A DNA stretch of 64,000 nt, taken from contig JANVCC010000018.1 in the NCBI GenBank assembly GCA_025345505.1, positions 39,977,242-40,041,241 on the forward strand, written 5' to 3'. The notes under the pieces were generated by a model. The model was given only the letters and a program-made list of their open reading frames with translations, searched no databases and was not told the origin of the DNA. Source of the stretch: Todiramphus chloris collaris (taxonomy: Eukaryota; Chordata; Aves; Coraciiformes; Alcedinidae). Shown here piece by piece: positions 23,701 to 37,261 of the stretch; the first letter of the stretch is position 1; the number at the start of each line of letters is the position of its first letter. The position numbers and the translations under genes were made by a program.

Positions 23701-26700
23701 TTTTCCTGTGGATGAATTTCACCCTTCCATAAAATTACTGAATTACTGAATAAAATTACACACTCCTGTGTGAGTGGCAGTGATGCTGATATATCAGAGA
23801 AAATGTCAAAACATTCTGCAACATCCAGTTTTTTACTCTACTCCCTGAGGGTCTTTTAGACATTACTCTTTTCTGATCCTTTGGTGACCTTACTTTTTTT
23901 TAGCTTATAGTTGCCTCTTCTTGGTATGATTGCTCTCTAAGTAACATAGTTCAGCCTCATTAAAACAGAACTTGTTAATATTTTCCTTCCTGAGTTACTA
24001 TTGACATTATAATTTTTCTTGAAATCTAAAAAGCAGCTTCAACTTTTCTTTCCAATTAACTAATACATCTGAAGGTCATTGATTTCTGTTTGGATAATTT
24101 TTACATCCTTTATTCTATCAATTCAATTTCTTCATTCATGTATATTCAGAATGATGCTGCAAATCTATTTTCTTACTGCCTTTGTTTTTTGTATTACTAC
24201 ACAACTTCCTATCTTTCTGCAGCATACTGTAAAACAAGCTGGTTAGCTTTGTTTTTAAGGATGTCTTGGCTCTACCTTTAATCTGTTATTTTCCACTGAG
24301 AAATTGAAATTTACCTTGAATCCACAATGCTGTGCCCAGACTCAACTGTTACAGTTTCTAAGCAAGTTGAACGACACATGATTCCTATTTTTTAATCCTT
24401 TTTAGGAAGGGATCCTCAAGAAATTTCTGTTAAACTACATCACTACCATTTTTTACCTTTCTAAGAACTTTTGTTTGATCAGATACCAATAAAAGACTTA
24501 GCAGAGGTAATGGACTGAAAAGAATTGTGGTGATTGGTGTTGTCCATTTGCCTCGGTGTGATCCCCTTCTGTTTGAATCTGCTCTCATTTGTCTTATGGA
24601 TAAATCATAAATTATTATTTCAGGAAGTTCTCTTTGTTCGATGAGTAGACAGCACCTGACACAAGAGGGCAGAGGAAATGATTAGTATTCCTAAATGCTA
24701 ACTAAAATTATTATAATTATAATCAATAAGTATTTGCAAGAAAGTGATATTATCCCCTCTCATTTATCAAGCTAGACCATCATTTGATGAGGTTATATAC
24801 AGATTTAGCAGCTTTATCATATTTCATTTTCTTACACCAAAGATAAACAAGCTATATATAGTAACTGTACGATGTACTCAGTTTAGATGTAATTAGAAAT
24901 GGAAGTTAAAAGCCAAGAGCCAGGCAGGAGTAAGCTGCAAGTGAATTCTGAGGCTGTTATAAACCTGATAAGGAAGAAAGTGTGGGGTTTTAAATTGAGA
25001 TTGCTGGTAGGGTGGCTGTGGGTTTCTGTAGTGACAAACTGTACTTAGAGATTCCATGAGCCCCTGATGAAAAGCTGTTCTCATTCCCTAATGCTTTATG
25101 GGAACACTGCAGCCTCTTGGAATATTTTTCAAGCAGAAAGCCATCATCATGACAACACTGGAGAAAGGGCAAAAAAAATACTTTCTGGTAGGGAAATAAA
25201 GACATCTTAAGCTTGACTTCAAAAGCTCTCTACAGCAAACAGTAGCTGTGGAGATACCGTTTCATCTTTGCCTCTGGGATATTATTAAGCCTTTCTAGTA
25301 GCTCTAACTGCAGGAGAAGGGATTACAGAAGTTGCTGCTGTGTAGCTGCCTGACATACAAATATCTGGAAAAGCACAGATCACGTTTTTGTACAAGGGCC
25401 ACTTATTAGACAGCACTGAAAGCTTAACCTAGAATGAATAGCACAGCACACTCAGCTAGCTGCACACAAACAAAAAACATGCAAGACTGTCACTATTCAT
25501 GCTGGCCTTTTAAGTGCTTTGGGAGAATATTTGGACTCCCAGCTTCCCTTTTGTCATGGCTGTGTATATCACGATTGGTGCCAATTGAGGCTGTGCTGCT
25601 TTGGTACAGAGAGCCATGCCATGCCATTCACTCTGCTTCACTTAAGGCTGTGTCAGCATTTCCATGACAAATCCTTACTTTCAAGGGTTTATAGCTTAAT
25701 CGTGGTGAAACCCACAATTGGCTGAAATGACACACACTGTTCTTGTGTAAAAGGCTTTGTGTGTGAGCACCAGAAACACAGAGAAATAAATTATTTTAGG
25801 TGCTTCTATTTGCTTTGAGCTGCTGCTTTGGGCTGGTAAAGGATTGGTATTTTAAAATGGATAGTGTAGAGTCAATGTCCTTATTGTAAGTTAATTGTTA
25901 CATTTGAAAGGGGAAAAAAAATCAAAAGAACCGTATGTTTTTTCAGTGCTTTTCAACGGATTAGTAAGGATTTTGCAAGATTAGATTGGTGAATCAGAGA
26001 TTGGAAAATGTGTTGCAAAGTGGTAGGAGTCAGTTTAGAAAGAGTTGCTCTCAAAACAAGTCCATTTTCACTTTGTTGATCCTGTGAGACTGTGTTAAAC
26101 TGAACAACTATGCTTTCTAGGCCTCCACAGAAATAAGTCTCAGGCAGTGGATAGCGCATGATGTCCTTAGCATCTGCTACACCCTGTCAAGTCTAAAGCA
26201 CTTGCACTGAAAGACAGATTTTGTTTTTCAAAGATTAACATGAAAAAGGAAAGTCACCTTTTCTAAATTCTGATAAAAAACAGTGTGAAGTTATAAAGCT
26301 GAAGAGCTGTCATGGTCAGAGGACAGTCACAGCAACAAATAGTCTTCAGGGTAGCAGCAGCAAGTGGTTCCTGGTCAAAGGTGATGAAGAGCTGGATGCT
26401 TAAGCATGACCTGCATAAATTCAAGGAGCTGAAAAATTGTAGGTTTCGATATAAGCTCGATACTTTTCCATATCTGTAAGACAAGTGCTGATGCTGTGAT
26501 TTTTATTCTTAGGGAGCTGCTGTCTGTCACTTGCAATGCTCATAAACAAAACTACTGTTATGAACTTGAGAAGACACCAAACTTTTTTTTCATTGCAGAT
26601 GCAGTCCTTATGTTGAAGGCTTATATGGCCAACTGATCTCAATATTTAATTTTACGTTTAAAGTAAGAGAATTTTTCTGCCTAAATTTAAATCTTCTATT

Positions 26701-29700
26701 AATCTTGCAGGGTTCACATATTTCACACACCTTTCTCACTTTTCAGTTGCAAAAATTGTGTGTCCAGACACACTCAGAGTCTGTGCATAATAGAGTTTAA
26801 TACCTCATGTAAATATAAACCTTCAGAGACAGATTTTAAATTATAATTCATGTTTGTTTGGTTGGGTTTTTTTACTTTAAATAACAGCATATGATAATGA
26901 ATGCCAGGAATCAATCTCTTCTAGGTGACTATGAAAATCTACTACATACATAATTTTTTTTCTATATGTGAACAATATATAATTATTGATTTTAGAAAAG
27001 ATAGTTGATGAATATATCATATCATTAAAACTTAGGATTTTGAAAAGCAAACAGATTAAGTGGTAAATATTGACACTTATTTAAGTGAAGAAAGCCTAAG
27101 TAGACAGAAATTTAATTCCTGAATGAACTAATAGCTAGAAATGAAACAGCTTCTATAAATAGTTATTTGAAAACAGGTCCAAACTTCCACTTTGAAGATT
27201 AGCCTTACTATGTTCTCTCAAATGAAGCTTTAAATAACAGAGCACTCTGATGAATAATATATACAAAATATAAATGAATAAACAATCTTACATGAAGTGA
27301 AGAAGCAGAAATTCATCAATCTGGATCTATTATCTGTAGCAAACAAAAGAATGTATAAGGAAGTGTATTGTTCCTGTGAGAAAATTTAGTACCATCAAAA
27401 TCCTGCAAAGTAAAAAAACTTTTAGTAGTTGTAAAAGTGAGAAAATTACCACCAAATTCTGCTTATTAGTTTAAACTGTTTCAAATCAGACTATAGCACT
27501 CTTGAGGTGCAGAAAAGGAGCAGCACAAGTGGTATCACAGTACTGTGGCACAGCACTGCTTCTCCGTCATCTCTTGGAATGCAATACTATCTCATTTGAA
27601 TACGATATCTGTATTGGGGTTGTCATAAAGAGAAATTGCATGATCTGCCAATTTCAGGAATCTAAAATTCAGGGGTTTTCTGAGGCCAGGACCTGCTTGT
27701 GTATCATTTTACACTGTAGAGAACCAAACAGGGTCACACTGACTATTGATAGTCCAGAGATGTGTTAAACTGGAATCTGTAAATTATCTTGTGAAAGTTG
27801 CTTTCAACATCCCAAACTGTCCTTTCTCCTCCATCCTCCCTCCTTCATCTCTCTGTATGTTCATCCATATATTTAATATTGTAACTATGGGATCAAAAAA
27901 CTCTACTTATACACCTTCACAGTACATACATTTTAAGTATTGAATAAATATCAGAGATAACTGAGTAAATCTGTACACATTTGTTACACAAGATGTCAGT
28001 CTAGAAGTCTAACCATCCCACCTCTGACCTTACAATTCATGAATCTGTAAATAATTTTAATAGTAACTTGAAGATCTTATAACACTTCTAGGAAAAAATG
28101 AGGTACACTAAATGCAAAATACTTGTAAAGACAAAGAAAAGTCCTTTAGGCATATAGCCAAGCTATCACATTGTAGAAAATTAATTTTCATGTTTTAGCT
28201 TTCAACAAGAAATACAGCACTATGTAGAAATTGTATGAAAAGGATAACCATTTCCTTTACAACAATACGTGCTGAAAAAGGAAACCTGTGTAAACACTTT
28301 GAGTACAAATATAGTTTTTATTTCTCTCCTTTGAAAAACTGAAATACATTTTAAATTACCCAGTGTAAATGATGTGTCATGATATGATGAAAAGAAATAT
28401 ATTTTTAAATCAATATGGTACCAGATTTTGTAATGGGGTTGAAATACTAGTGAAATGAGCTTAAGTTGCAAAATTACATTTAATACATTTCAGAGAAAAT
28501 GTAGAATTTATGCCAAATTCATATCTTATGTTGACCATGAAAATCAAGATGTGGGGTTGTTTTTGTTTTTGTTGTTTTTGTGGATATATGAATAGGATAG
28601 TTTCAATTTTTCCTTTTCATGCTGGCTAAATAAATGGATAAATAAAGTACAAAATAATAGTATTTATTTTAACAGTGTGAAATCCTGCGTATGTCTATTA
28701 TTTTACAAAATCCTATTTCCTTAAATTCTATTTTACAACTAATTGGTGAATTATACAAAATCTGTAATTAAACTGACATTAGTATACTATATTTCCGTAA
28801 TTTGCAAAACTAAGAATATTATTAAACATTCTGAATATGTAAGTTTTCTTGTAATTTGCAATACAATGTATATTAGCCATATTAACAGTGTTTTCTTCAG
28901 AATTCAAGCTGTGTAAGGGTTATCTGATTTTTTTTTTTATATAAAATTAATAGTTTCCTAATCTAATACAAGCTTTAACTACTTAATCTAGTCGGATATT
29001 TTATGCATTAGAAATAGGAATGGTGCTTGGATTTTCTAAGATTTTTTTTTTTCTAAGTTAATCTAATTTGTGGAAGCTTAAAATAAAATATTTGGGTTTA
29101 TTTTCCAATTAGGAAATTGAATCTCTACACATTCTATTGCAAGCAATCCTGTAACATTATCAAATCGATTAATTATTTGCTTCTTTACTATATTCTTTTA
29201 CATTTTAAATACTAAACAAGGTTAAAATAGTAAATAATAAAGAATGCTAAAGAAATAATACTTATGGAGTTGATTTATTCAGTACAAAATAATATTTTAT
29301 AATTCATAATTTCTAACAGAAGTGAAAACTTGATTATGGAAACTAATGTATTCTTTGTATTTGATATATGGTTGAAATACATAAAGACAAGGTCTCCTTA
29401 ATATTCTGAACTTCAGTCTTAGAAAACTGGCCTGCCTGTATACTTTTAAGAATAATTACTTAGTGCGTAATATCCTAAGAAGAAAAGTCAGAGTGACAGA
29501 GCCTTTCTGAAAAGATCTGCAAAAAACTTGTTTTCTGTAGAATAGAAAGAGTGGGAATAATTTCAGAAAAACTCCTAGTGCAGTGATGAATTGTTCAAAA
29601 TCAATTTTAATTTTAGGAACAAATACTGTGGGGAAAAAAAATTAAAGATTGAATGGAAAGATAGATTATTCAGTGGAATGATCTATGCAACTGAGAAAGT

Positions 29701-32700
29701 AAAAGGAAACAAATTTCATGAATGTCACTCTCATAAATTGTAACATATAACCTTCAATAAACTTGTATATCACAATGCAAAGATTTTTTTATACTGTCTA
29801 TTTGAAATTATGTGTCTCTGGTGTACTTGTGTACTGGAGTGATAACACCTGATGTGCCAACAGCCCTAAAAGTATTATGCCAAGCCAGAGGAGCAGACAT
29901 AGTATCTTTGGAACACTGGTGAAAACATGACTACCAGAAACATTTCCCATACAGCTTTTAAGAAGGTGCAGTGTGTAGTTCTTCCAGCATGGCTTTGCAG
30001 CAATGAATGGCCTTTTAAGGAAGACAAGTGGTAACATGTTACAATAATCAGAGCCCTAGAAGAGGAAGTAGGAGCAGAGGGAAAGAGATGAAGCAAATCC
30101 TTAGGCAGCCTGCAGTGACATACTTTGCCCCCAGGTACCTTTTGTAACTTCTATCAGAAGTGAAAAACTTGTTAAATGCTGTCAACTTGCTCAATGCATC
30201 AGTAGTGAGAGTAAAACCTGTGTAGCAATGGAAACACTTTAAAAACATTTAGGTTGTGAGGAAATTAAAAATGTGGCAAAAGTATAAAATATTAATGCAC
30301 AGAAATTAGTGTTAGACATATATTTCCATTGTTGAAAACAAGAAGAAACGCTCACAGTCTGCACATATATTGAAAAAACTGTACAGGCATAATTGACGAT
30401 AATGAGAGAAAGAGGGAAAGAGAGGAATATACCCCCTAGAATTGAGCAAGTGCCTCTGGCACAATTAATCTGTAAAGCATCACATCTCTAAGCTGATGCA
30501 CGCACCTCAGAGATCATACAAAAGACGAAATGGGAGGAAGAACTGCCTCAGACTGGGATAGCCTCGTGGGCATGAGCTGATGTCCCGCACTGCTACAGTT
30601 TCCCTTCATACTGAGGATGTTGGCTGGCAGGTGTGGGGCATGCAAACAGTGATTTCACATGGGGACATTGAAGCATCTGTGAAAGAATTTGTTGTTGAAT
30701 ATAATATAGTATTTTGGACTGTGTTTTCTTTTTCATAGCTGTTTCCATTCTTCTTTCCAGTCTGCTATTCCAGGTGGGTCTGTGTGAACCTGACAACTGT
30801 TCCTGAGTCATGTAGTGGGTCCAAGTAAAGTGAGGTGCACAGGATGTCTCTTAGAAGACCATCATTTCAAGAGAAGACTAGGGGACCCAAGGCACATGGG
30901 AGCTATAACTGCTGTTGGGAGAAACAGTGCGACACTTAGAGCCACAATCTTAGGAGAAGTCCTCTCTGACAAGCACAGCTCACTACAACACTTGCAAAGA
31001 GAATACCACGATTCTGGGCAAGCCTTGAAGCTTGTCCAGACTTCTGACAGATTATGTCAGCTTTATCAATCAAACTGTCCATTTCAGAAGGTAAAGAGAA
31101 ACATGCATTTTCACAGAGGATCATGTATTTTTCTGTATAGCACTGGTGAGTACAAGCCTCTGTTCACAGGCTGAAAGAGTGACTCCTGGATGTATTGGAC
31201 ATTCACTTTTGTAGCAGCATTGCTACATAAGAACAACTTCTGTACTACAGAAACCCTGTGAATAATTGTCTGCAAGGAAAATTTTTCTACCCAATCTTGT
31301 GCAGGATTATTTTATAAAAGAATTCTGACAGTATGAAGACTGAGTGCTGGGTTATCACATAGCTATAATTTTTCTTTTAAACTCTGATAAGGGAATGATG
31401 CAGGTTAAAAGGGTGAATTAGTAAACAAGGAAGTTTAGCTGCACAGTAATAGTACACTACGTGTTCAGTACCACATGTGTCACATGTCATTCAGAAAATG
31501 TCAATCATAATACTACATATAGCTTTTTAACATTATTTTTTGTGTATATGAAATTCATGCTCAAATATATTTTATAATAAACCAAAAACTACCTACTTCA
31601 TGAACAAGCAGTCACTTGTGGTACTGTGACTTCATTTGGAATAGGTAGTGAGAAGGATTCTGATAGGTTTCCTCTGAAGAAAGAAAGATTTTTAAGACTA
31701 TAAACTCACTTTGACACTACATACATACAACTTCACAAGTGTTAAAATGAAAAAGTATTCTTTCAAAATTTGCAAGTTAAAAAATAACACAAAAATGGTG
31801 TTTATGTATAATTTTGGGGAAACAGAGCCTTCCTTTGTATGAGGTTTCTATAAGGTTTAATGGGAAGTTTTTTTATAATAAACATACTCGCTAACTTTTC
31901 TAATAATTTATATTTCTGAATTACTTTTTTTTTTTCTCAAGAGGGAATTTCATTGACATTTCTTAGAAAATTGCTATGCACTGCAATTGAATCCCTGAAG
32001 ACTGGCATGAAAAGTGCCCAGGTTCTGATAAAATAATGAGATTTTTTTACCCCATGAAAATGTTCAGTAATATTTTCCCATCTTCATTAAAAAGAAAGCC
32101 CAAAACCACATAAATGAGTTAGCCTGTTAGGATATAAACAGACATTCCTAAAGATGCATATAGTTACATTTCAAACATTTTTTATCTACATCTCAGAAAT
32201 AACTGCTCTCTCTGTTTATATGCATTTCCCATTTGTCTTTTTGTGTTTGCAAATTTACTTCCATCCAAAGTTCCAAATCGCTCATTTCTTCCCCTTTTTC
32301 TGTTTCCTCCCCTTTTTCTTTGCTGCTAACATGCACACAGCTTTTCAATCCCTGTGAGTCATTTTGAAACCTGCGAGAGACTGCTGAAAGCAATATCTTC
32401 CCTGATCATAACAATTTGATGTAGACTCATTCCCTGTGCAGATCTAAAGAGGAAAGTAAATTGGAATTTTTGCAGCTGGGGAGAAAGCAGTGCTGCCAAA
32501 TACCTGAAGTCATTGAAGACACGATTTCAAAGATGATCTTAGGATTTAGGAGACATGACACTAGTCTCATTTAGGATACTACTGGCAATTGGCTACTAGA
32601 TGTAGTTGTACCACTTTCTAGGCAGTAGAAAAGCAGCAGAGCATAAGTAAAGACTAAATTTGCAGAGTTAGTTTTGAAATGGTAAAAAATATATTTGAAA

Positions 32701-33630
32701 ATAAAAAGTATGTCCTCCATTCAGAGATGTTTTAAGGTAACATAAAGGATTTTTAACCCATTTTGCTAATAGTCCTTTATTTATGTACTATTATGTATTC
32801 AATTACATTTTATAAAATCTCACAGTTTTAAAAATTACTTTCTGTATTTTGGTACTACATACAGGACCCTCCACATTCCCCAGTTATTGTGCCCCTATGT
32901 TCTAGGCAATACATTGAGTTCATTCAGATATAATAAACAGAGAGTTCTAATCCTACAACACAAACTGTAAAAAATGCCAACACAGATGTACATCAAACAG
33001 AGCACTAAACTGTATAACTGTAGTATTATGTTGTGTGTTGGAAGACATTCAGAATGAATGTCAACTGAATTATGACATTTGACACATTTTTAACATCCTC
33101 TTACGCATGAGAAAATACAGTTAAAAATGTGGTAAGATGGAAAGCCACAGATCAAGCCCAAACATCAACACTCAGGAAACCTGCATGATTTATCCACTTA
33201 GCAAACTGGGAAAAAAAAACTGGGGTAAAAAATATCAGACAGAAATCACAATCAAGCATGAGTCAACTATGACAAAATAGTGCAATAAAGGAAAAAAAAA
33301 AACCAAAAAACCTGGCCTTCAGGATGGATGGAGGTGTAACAATTGCAACTGGAAGGCACATGCAATAATTTTGTTTTTCTGCTTATTACTGGAAAGTCAC
33401 ACCTGGGATCAAAAGCTCATAAGAAGTGTAGAAAAACTGACCTACGGTTAAAAAAAGAAAACAACAAAAAAAAAAAAAAAAAAAAAAAAATGGAGAGGAA
33501 GACAGGGATAGGTTTTAGAGAAGAGAAGGTAGAGAAAACTTGGTAACAGTCTTCAAGTACATCCAACCAAGATAGAAGAAAGAGTATACTGCTCACCACA
33601 TCCAGTGTGCTGAGAAAAGGGTTTGAATCA
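20781..33630. other. long AT-rich noncoding stretch, no gene seen
   Basis: Almost 13 kb without a recognisable gene or interspersed repeat. Reading frames reach 119 codons at 30815-31174. That frame sits in a GC-richer patch (about 30480-31190) but has no domain and overlaps an open frame on the other strand. Another balanced patch lies at 21950-22440. Tandem duplications of a few bases occur at 23505 (TTGGATC), around 23735 (AATTACTG) and 32285-32320 (CCCCTTTTTCT). The long middle section from 26.6 to 29.8 kb is the most AT-rich. Near-poly(A) tracts at 33292-33302 and 33466-33490 close the stretch. Confidence 0.6.
33466..33490. repeat. (A)25 homopolymer
   Basis: An A run preceded by an A-rich AAAAAAAGAAAACAAC lead-in. 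There is no AATAAA within 30 bases upstream, so it is read as a simple repeat. Confidence 0.9.
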
Positions 33631-33845
33631 TGCAATTATAGAATCATTTATGTCGGAAAGGACCTTTAAGATGGTAAAGTCCAACCATTAATCTAACACT
33701 GCCAAGTCCACTTCAAAACCATGTCCCTATCACCACATCTACACATCTTTTAAATCTCTTCAGGGATGGTGACTCAACCCATTCTCTGGACAGCCTTTTC
33801 CAGTGCTTAACAACCCTTCTAATGAAGAAATTTGTCTTCTTCTGA
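33631..33845 (-). mobile_element. CR1 LINE fragment (3' end)
   Basis: It starts with AATTATAGAATCATTTATGTCGGAAAGGACC and runs through GTCCAACCATTAATCTAACACTGCCAAGTCC to CTTTTCCAGTGCTTAACAACCC and AATGAAGAAATTTGTCTTCT. This is the inverted 3' ~215 bp of a CR1 subfamily distinct from the ones at 14.7 and 41.7 kb, with the CTAACACTGCCAAGTCCA type of 3' UTR. It is 5'-truncated and diverged with no usable frame. Confidence 0.9.
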
Positions 33846-34121
33846 GCTGAGGAGTTTTCAGGAATGATTTAGTTGTAGTTAATTCTTATTTGACCAGTAC
33901 CAGATGACCTCTTGGTGTTGTTGCCAGCTTTAATCTGTATGCTTCCATACAGGCTGGTTAAGGAGCTTATGAAGGGCACCTAAAACTTCCATGAGATCTT
34001 ACAGTAGCTTGGCCATTTCAAATATTTTGGAGTTTACCCACATATTTACCCAAAAGTAATTGAATTAATTTCTCCCTTACTTTTTGGTGGTAGTGGTGGT
34101 TTGGTAGGGTCTTATTTTGAC

Positions 34122-34148
34122 AAAAAAAAAAAAAAAAAAAAAAAAAAA
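34122..34148. repeat. (A)27 homopolymer
   Basis: An uninterrupted A run preceded by a GGTGGTAGTGGTGGTTTGG G/T-rich stretch. No polyadenylation signal precedes it. Confidence 0.95.
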
Positions 34149-34959
34149 GTATAATATTTTTTATACTTAAATATTCTCAAAAAATGACATTATGTTTGAG
34201 AAATCCAACTTATATCCAAATCAAACTTTTAAGTTTAGAAATTAAAAATATTTTAGTTTCATGCATTGGTACCATTATTCTTCTAAAGTACTGCCTAAAT
34301 TTTCTGCTGATGTATTTCAAAGAAAAAAAGTTATTATTAATTTTGTTTCTAGATCCACAATGATTTTGGTTTTACTTCTCATCTCCAGAGTATTTTTATA
34401 CATATTTCTTGAAATTTTCGTGAAAATCAGTATTTTCTCAATACTAAGGTATATAAAAGCTTATATCCAACTGTAAATACTTGCCAACTGGATATACACA
34501 GGCAGCAGATAACTTTTTATTATCTGTAAACACTACAAAAACATGAGCGCCATAATTTGCTGCCTACACATTTGTAAAGTATGGCAGTGGAAAAACCTCC
34601 TGTAACATGAGGTGTGCCCTGTTTTCTAATGTGCTTTTGCACAATCCTTTTAGGATTAAAGAATTTAAAAGATCCTTTAGGAATTAAAGAATCCTTTAAT
34701 AGATGGCACCAAGAGACATAAAGTTAATCCCCAAAATGATTTACTCTTCTGTATAAATGAAAAATGTAACTATCTCAATAAATCAAACATTAACCACCTT
34801 CTCTGTGAATAAACTTCCTTCACAGAAAGACTAATAAATGTTGTTCCACATCCACACCATCATTACAAACACAACTTGTTAATTTCCTTTTGTTGTGCCT
34901 TTTATTTCTTCAAATTTCAGTCTCAGAATGCATTCTGTGAATTGGGGATTTTTAACTAT

Positions 34960-34994
34960 GGGATGGGGGGGCTGGGGTGGTGTGTGAAAGGGGG
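34960..34994 (+). other. G-quadruplex-forming motif
   Basis: G tracts of 3, 7 and 4 bases are separated by two-base loops (AT, CT), so four GGG runs with loops of 2, 1 and 2 bases fit within 34960-34977. A further five-G tract lies at 34990-34994, and GGGG occurs upstream at 34944-34947. This meets the usual four-tract rule on the plus strand in an otherwise AT-rich area. No gene or promoter is visible beside it. Confidence 0.75.
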
Positions 34995-35625
34995 AAGCAA
35001 AAAGGGAAAAAGGACAATTCAGTTTTACATCAGGGCTTTTCCATATAAGAAATGTCAAAAGATTTTGTAATAGCGTGAATCTCCATTACTGTGAAGGGTT
35101 TCTTCACTTTATTCACTTCCTTTATTGGTTGTGAATCACATGCAAACACTGAAATTTTTTACAAATTTGTTCATCGTTTGAAATTGCTAAACAAATGCTA
35201 TGTAAGAATATATTCAATACAAAAAACTGATCATGAGATGGTTTTACTGTGATTCAAATAATCAATATGTGCAATTTTGAATAGCAGCTGTTTGATAGGC
35301 TACAAAGAGCACATGACATGCATCTATGCCCTGTCTGGATTAATCCATCTTTTACTTTACAGTTCTAGTTTTCACAATTACCAGTTTCAATCTGCTGCAG
35401 TGACTGCAAAATCTGCTGCTTTGGCAGCCACTCCAGTCAGCAAGCTTGTTCAATGTTCAGTGCCCTTAGGAAACAAATACAAAGGGTTATGAGCACAGAT
35501 CAAATAATTATATGTTAAAGAGGGAATAAATATGAGTAGGGGTAACACTGAGCTGTAATAGTATGTCCAGGAGTGTTGCTTGGGTTTAAGCTCCAAAATG
35601 GAGTGCTTCAATCCCTTCTCTACTT

Positions 35626-36393
35626 ATGCCATTCCTGCACCTGGGAAGGAAAAACCCCAGGTATCAGTATAGGTTGGGAACTGAGCTGTTAGAAGTCAGT
35701 GAAGGGGAAAAGGACCTGGTGGTCTTGGTTGATGGGGGGCTGACCATGAGTCAGCAGTGTGCTCTTGTGGCCAAGAGGGCCAATGCCATCCTGGGCTGTA
35801 TTAGAAGGGGTGTAGCTAGTAGGTCGAGAGAGGTTCTCCTGCCCCTCTACTCTGCCCTAGTGAGGCCACATCTGGAATACTGTGTCCAGTTCTGGGCCCT
35901 CCAGTTTAAGAAGGACATGGAACTGCTGGAGAGGGTCCAGAGCAGGGCTACAAAGATGATTAAGGGAGTGGAACATCTCTCTTATGAGGATAGACTGAGG
36001 GAGCTGGGGCTTTTTTAGCTTGGAGAAAAGAAGACTAAGGGGTGATTTAATCAATGTTTATAAATATATGAAGGGTGAGTGTCAGGACAATGGAGCCAGG
36101 CTTTTCTCGGTGATGCCCAATGATAGGACAAGGGGTAATAGGTTGAAGCTGAGCACAGGAAGTTTCATGTAAACATAAGGAAAAATTTTTTCACAGTGAG
36201 GGTGACGGAACACTGGAACAGGCTGCCCGGGGGGGTAGTGGAGGCTCCCTCCCTGGAGATATTCAAGACCCGCCTGGATGCGTTCCTGTGTGACCTGGTC
36301 TAGGTGATCCTGCTCTGGCAGGGGGGGTTGTACTAGATGATCTCTCGAGGTCCCTTCCAGCCCTTGACATTCTATGATTCTATGATTCTATGA
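35626..36393 (+). mobile_element. CR1 LINE, ORF2 3' half plus 3' end
   Basis: This is the longest CR1 in the window (~770 bp). The plus strand is open for 130 codons (35626-36018). It encodes the CR1 ORF2 region after the reverse-transcriptase core, recognisable from [53 protein letters not shown] and [20 protein letters not shown]. At 36011-36016 a run of six T carries one base more than the frame needs. This causes a frameshift into a stop, after which the homology continues in another frame ([20 protein letters not shown], then DRTRGN). A second frame break follows near 36175. The 3' end has the avian CR1 hallmark of three ATTCTATG octamers at 36369-36393. It is truncated on the 5' side at about 35626. 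It is dead, but relatively young judging by its intact tail. Confidence 0.97.
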
Positions 36394-36515
36394 CAGTGAT
36401 GAATGTCCTCTAGCAAGTTACTTCTCTCTGCTTCCATATCTCTCAGTGATCCTGACCTCCTTTGTAAAACACTTTTTAGATCTGTACTAAATCAAGACTA
36501 CGTGCTATTGTGAGT
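36394..36515 (+). mobile_element. MIR-like ancient SINE relic
   Basis: Words in the order CTAGCAAGTTACTTCTCTCTGC, then TCCTGACCTCCTTTGTAAAAC, then ACTTTTTAGATCTGTACT follow the core and 3' tail of amniote MIR/L2-tailed SINEs (GCAAGTCACTTAACCTCTCTG ... CTTTGTAAAGCGCTTTGAGAT). It is highly diverged. It directly abuts the CR1 tail, so the CR1 may have inserted into it. Confidence 0.4.
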
Positions 36516-37261
36516 ACTATGACTATATAAGTAAAAGTGACTGACCTTGTCACATGTCAGTACCTGTCCACATGTAGAGCTGGAGCTACTAAAATCTGTT
36601 TCACCAACAGAAGGCAGTGTTGCCTTGCATTTTGGATGAAGAACTTAAGTCCTTTGGCTTCGTAATATCTGATTAGTCAGATACAATAAATGAAGAAAAA
36701 AAAAAGAGATAAAAATGTCTCAGGTTAGTGACTTTTCAAAGGATAGCACAATAAAATCACAGATCTTTCTAACCATATACCAAAATACCATATACTTCAA
36801 TGAAAAATCAAAACATCTTGATTCTTATAAAACCTGGAGAAGCTGTGCTTACTTAGAAGTTACAGCAATGAAGACGGAGACAGAAGATTTTGGGATAGCA
36901 CCAAATGCACATTAAATATCTAACAGAACAAACTTTCATTGCTTCTTTAAAGGGAAAGTGTGTCTTTAAAACAACATTCACTTTATTTCCGTCTTCAGAA
37001 CATTCAAGCATAGAAATTATGTTGAAAATATTTACAGACCTCTGACCTATTCTGTTCTACCTGATGCCTTTGAAGATTACAAAAAAGAATTTAAAGAAAA
37101 GGAAAAATATAATGATGCTATCAACATGCACACAAAGAAAGAACAAGAGATAACACTGTGTATTAAAGTAAAGCTGATGGATAGATGTATCGGAAGCTTT
37201 GACATAAAGATATGTATTTCCACTTTTTCCAATTACTTCAAAATACTTTTTCTTTAGTTCT
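36516..37261. other. noncoding spacer between two CR1 copies
   Basis: AT-rich sequence with a 66-codon frame at 36715 that resembles nothing known. No other feature is seen. Confidence 0.6.

Larger units (their letters stand above)
33846..35625. other. noncoding stretch with A27 tract and G-rich motif
   Basis: No gene. It holds a 27-A run at 34122-34148, three imperfect copies of ATCCTTTAGGATTAAAGAA-like words at about 34646-34700, and the G-rich motif at 34960-34994 listed separately. The 71-codon frame at 35277-35492 has no recognisable domain. Confidence 0.6.

Noticed and set aside
30815..31174. 119-codon plus-strand frame
   Set aside because: No recognisable protein, no supporting splice or promoter structure, and an overlapping frame on the other strand. 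Kept only as a composition island.
33284..33302. AATAAAGG followed by an 11-A run
   Set aside because: The signal is only three bases from the A run, too close for a polyadenylation-site/tail arrangement. Treated as simple A-rich sequence.
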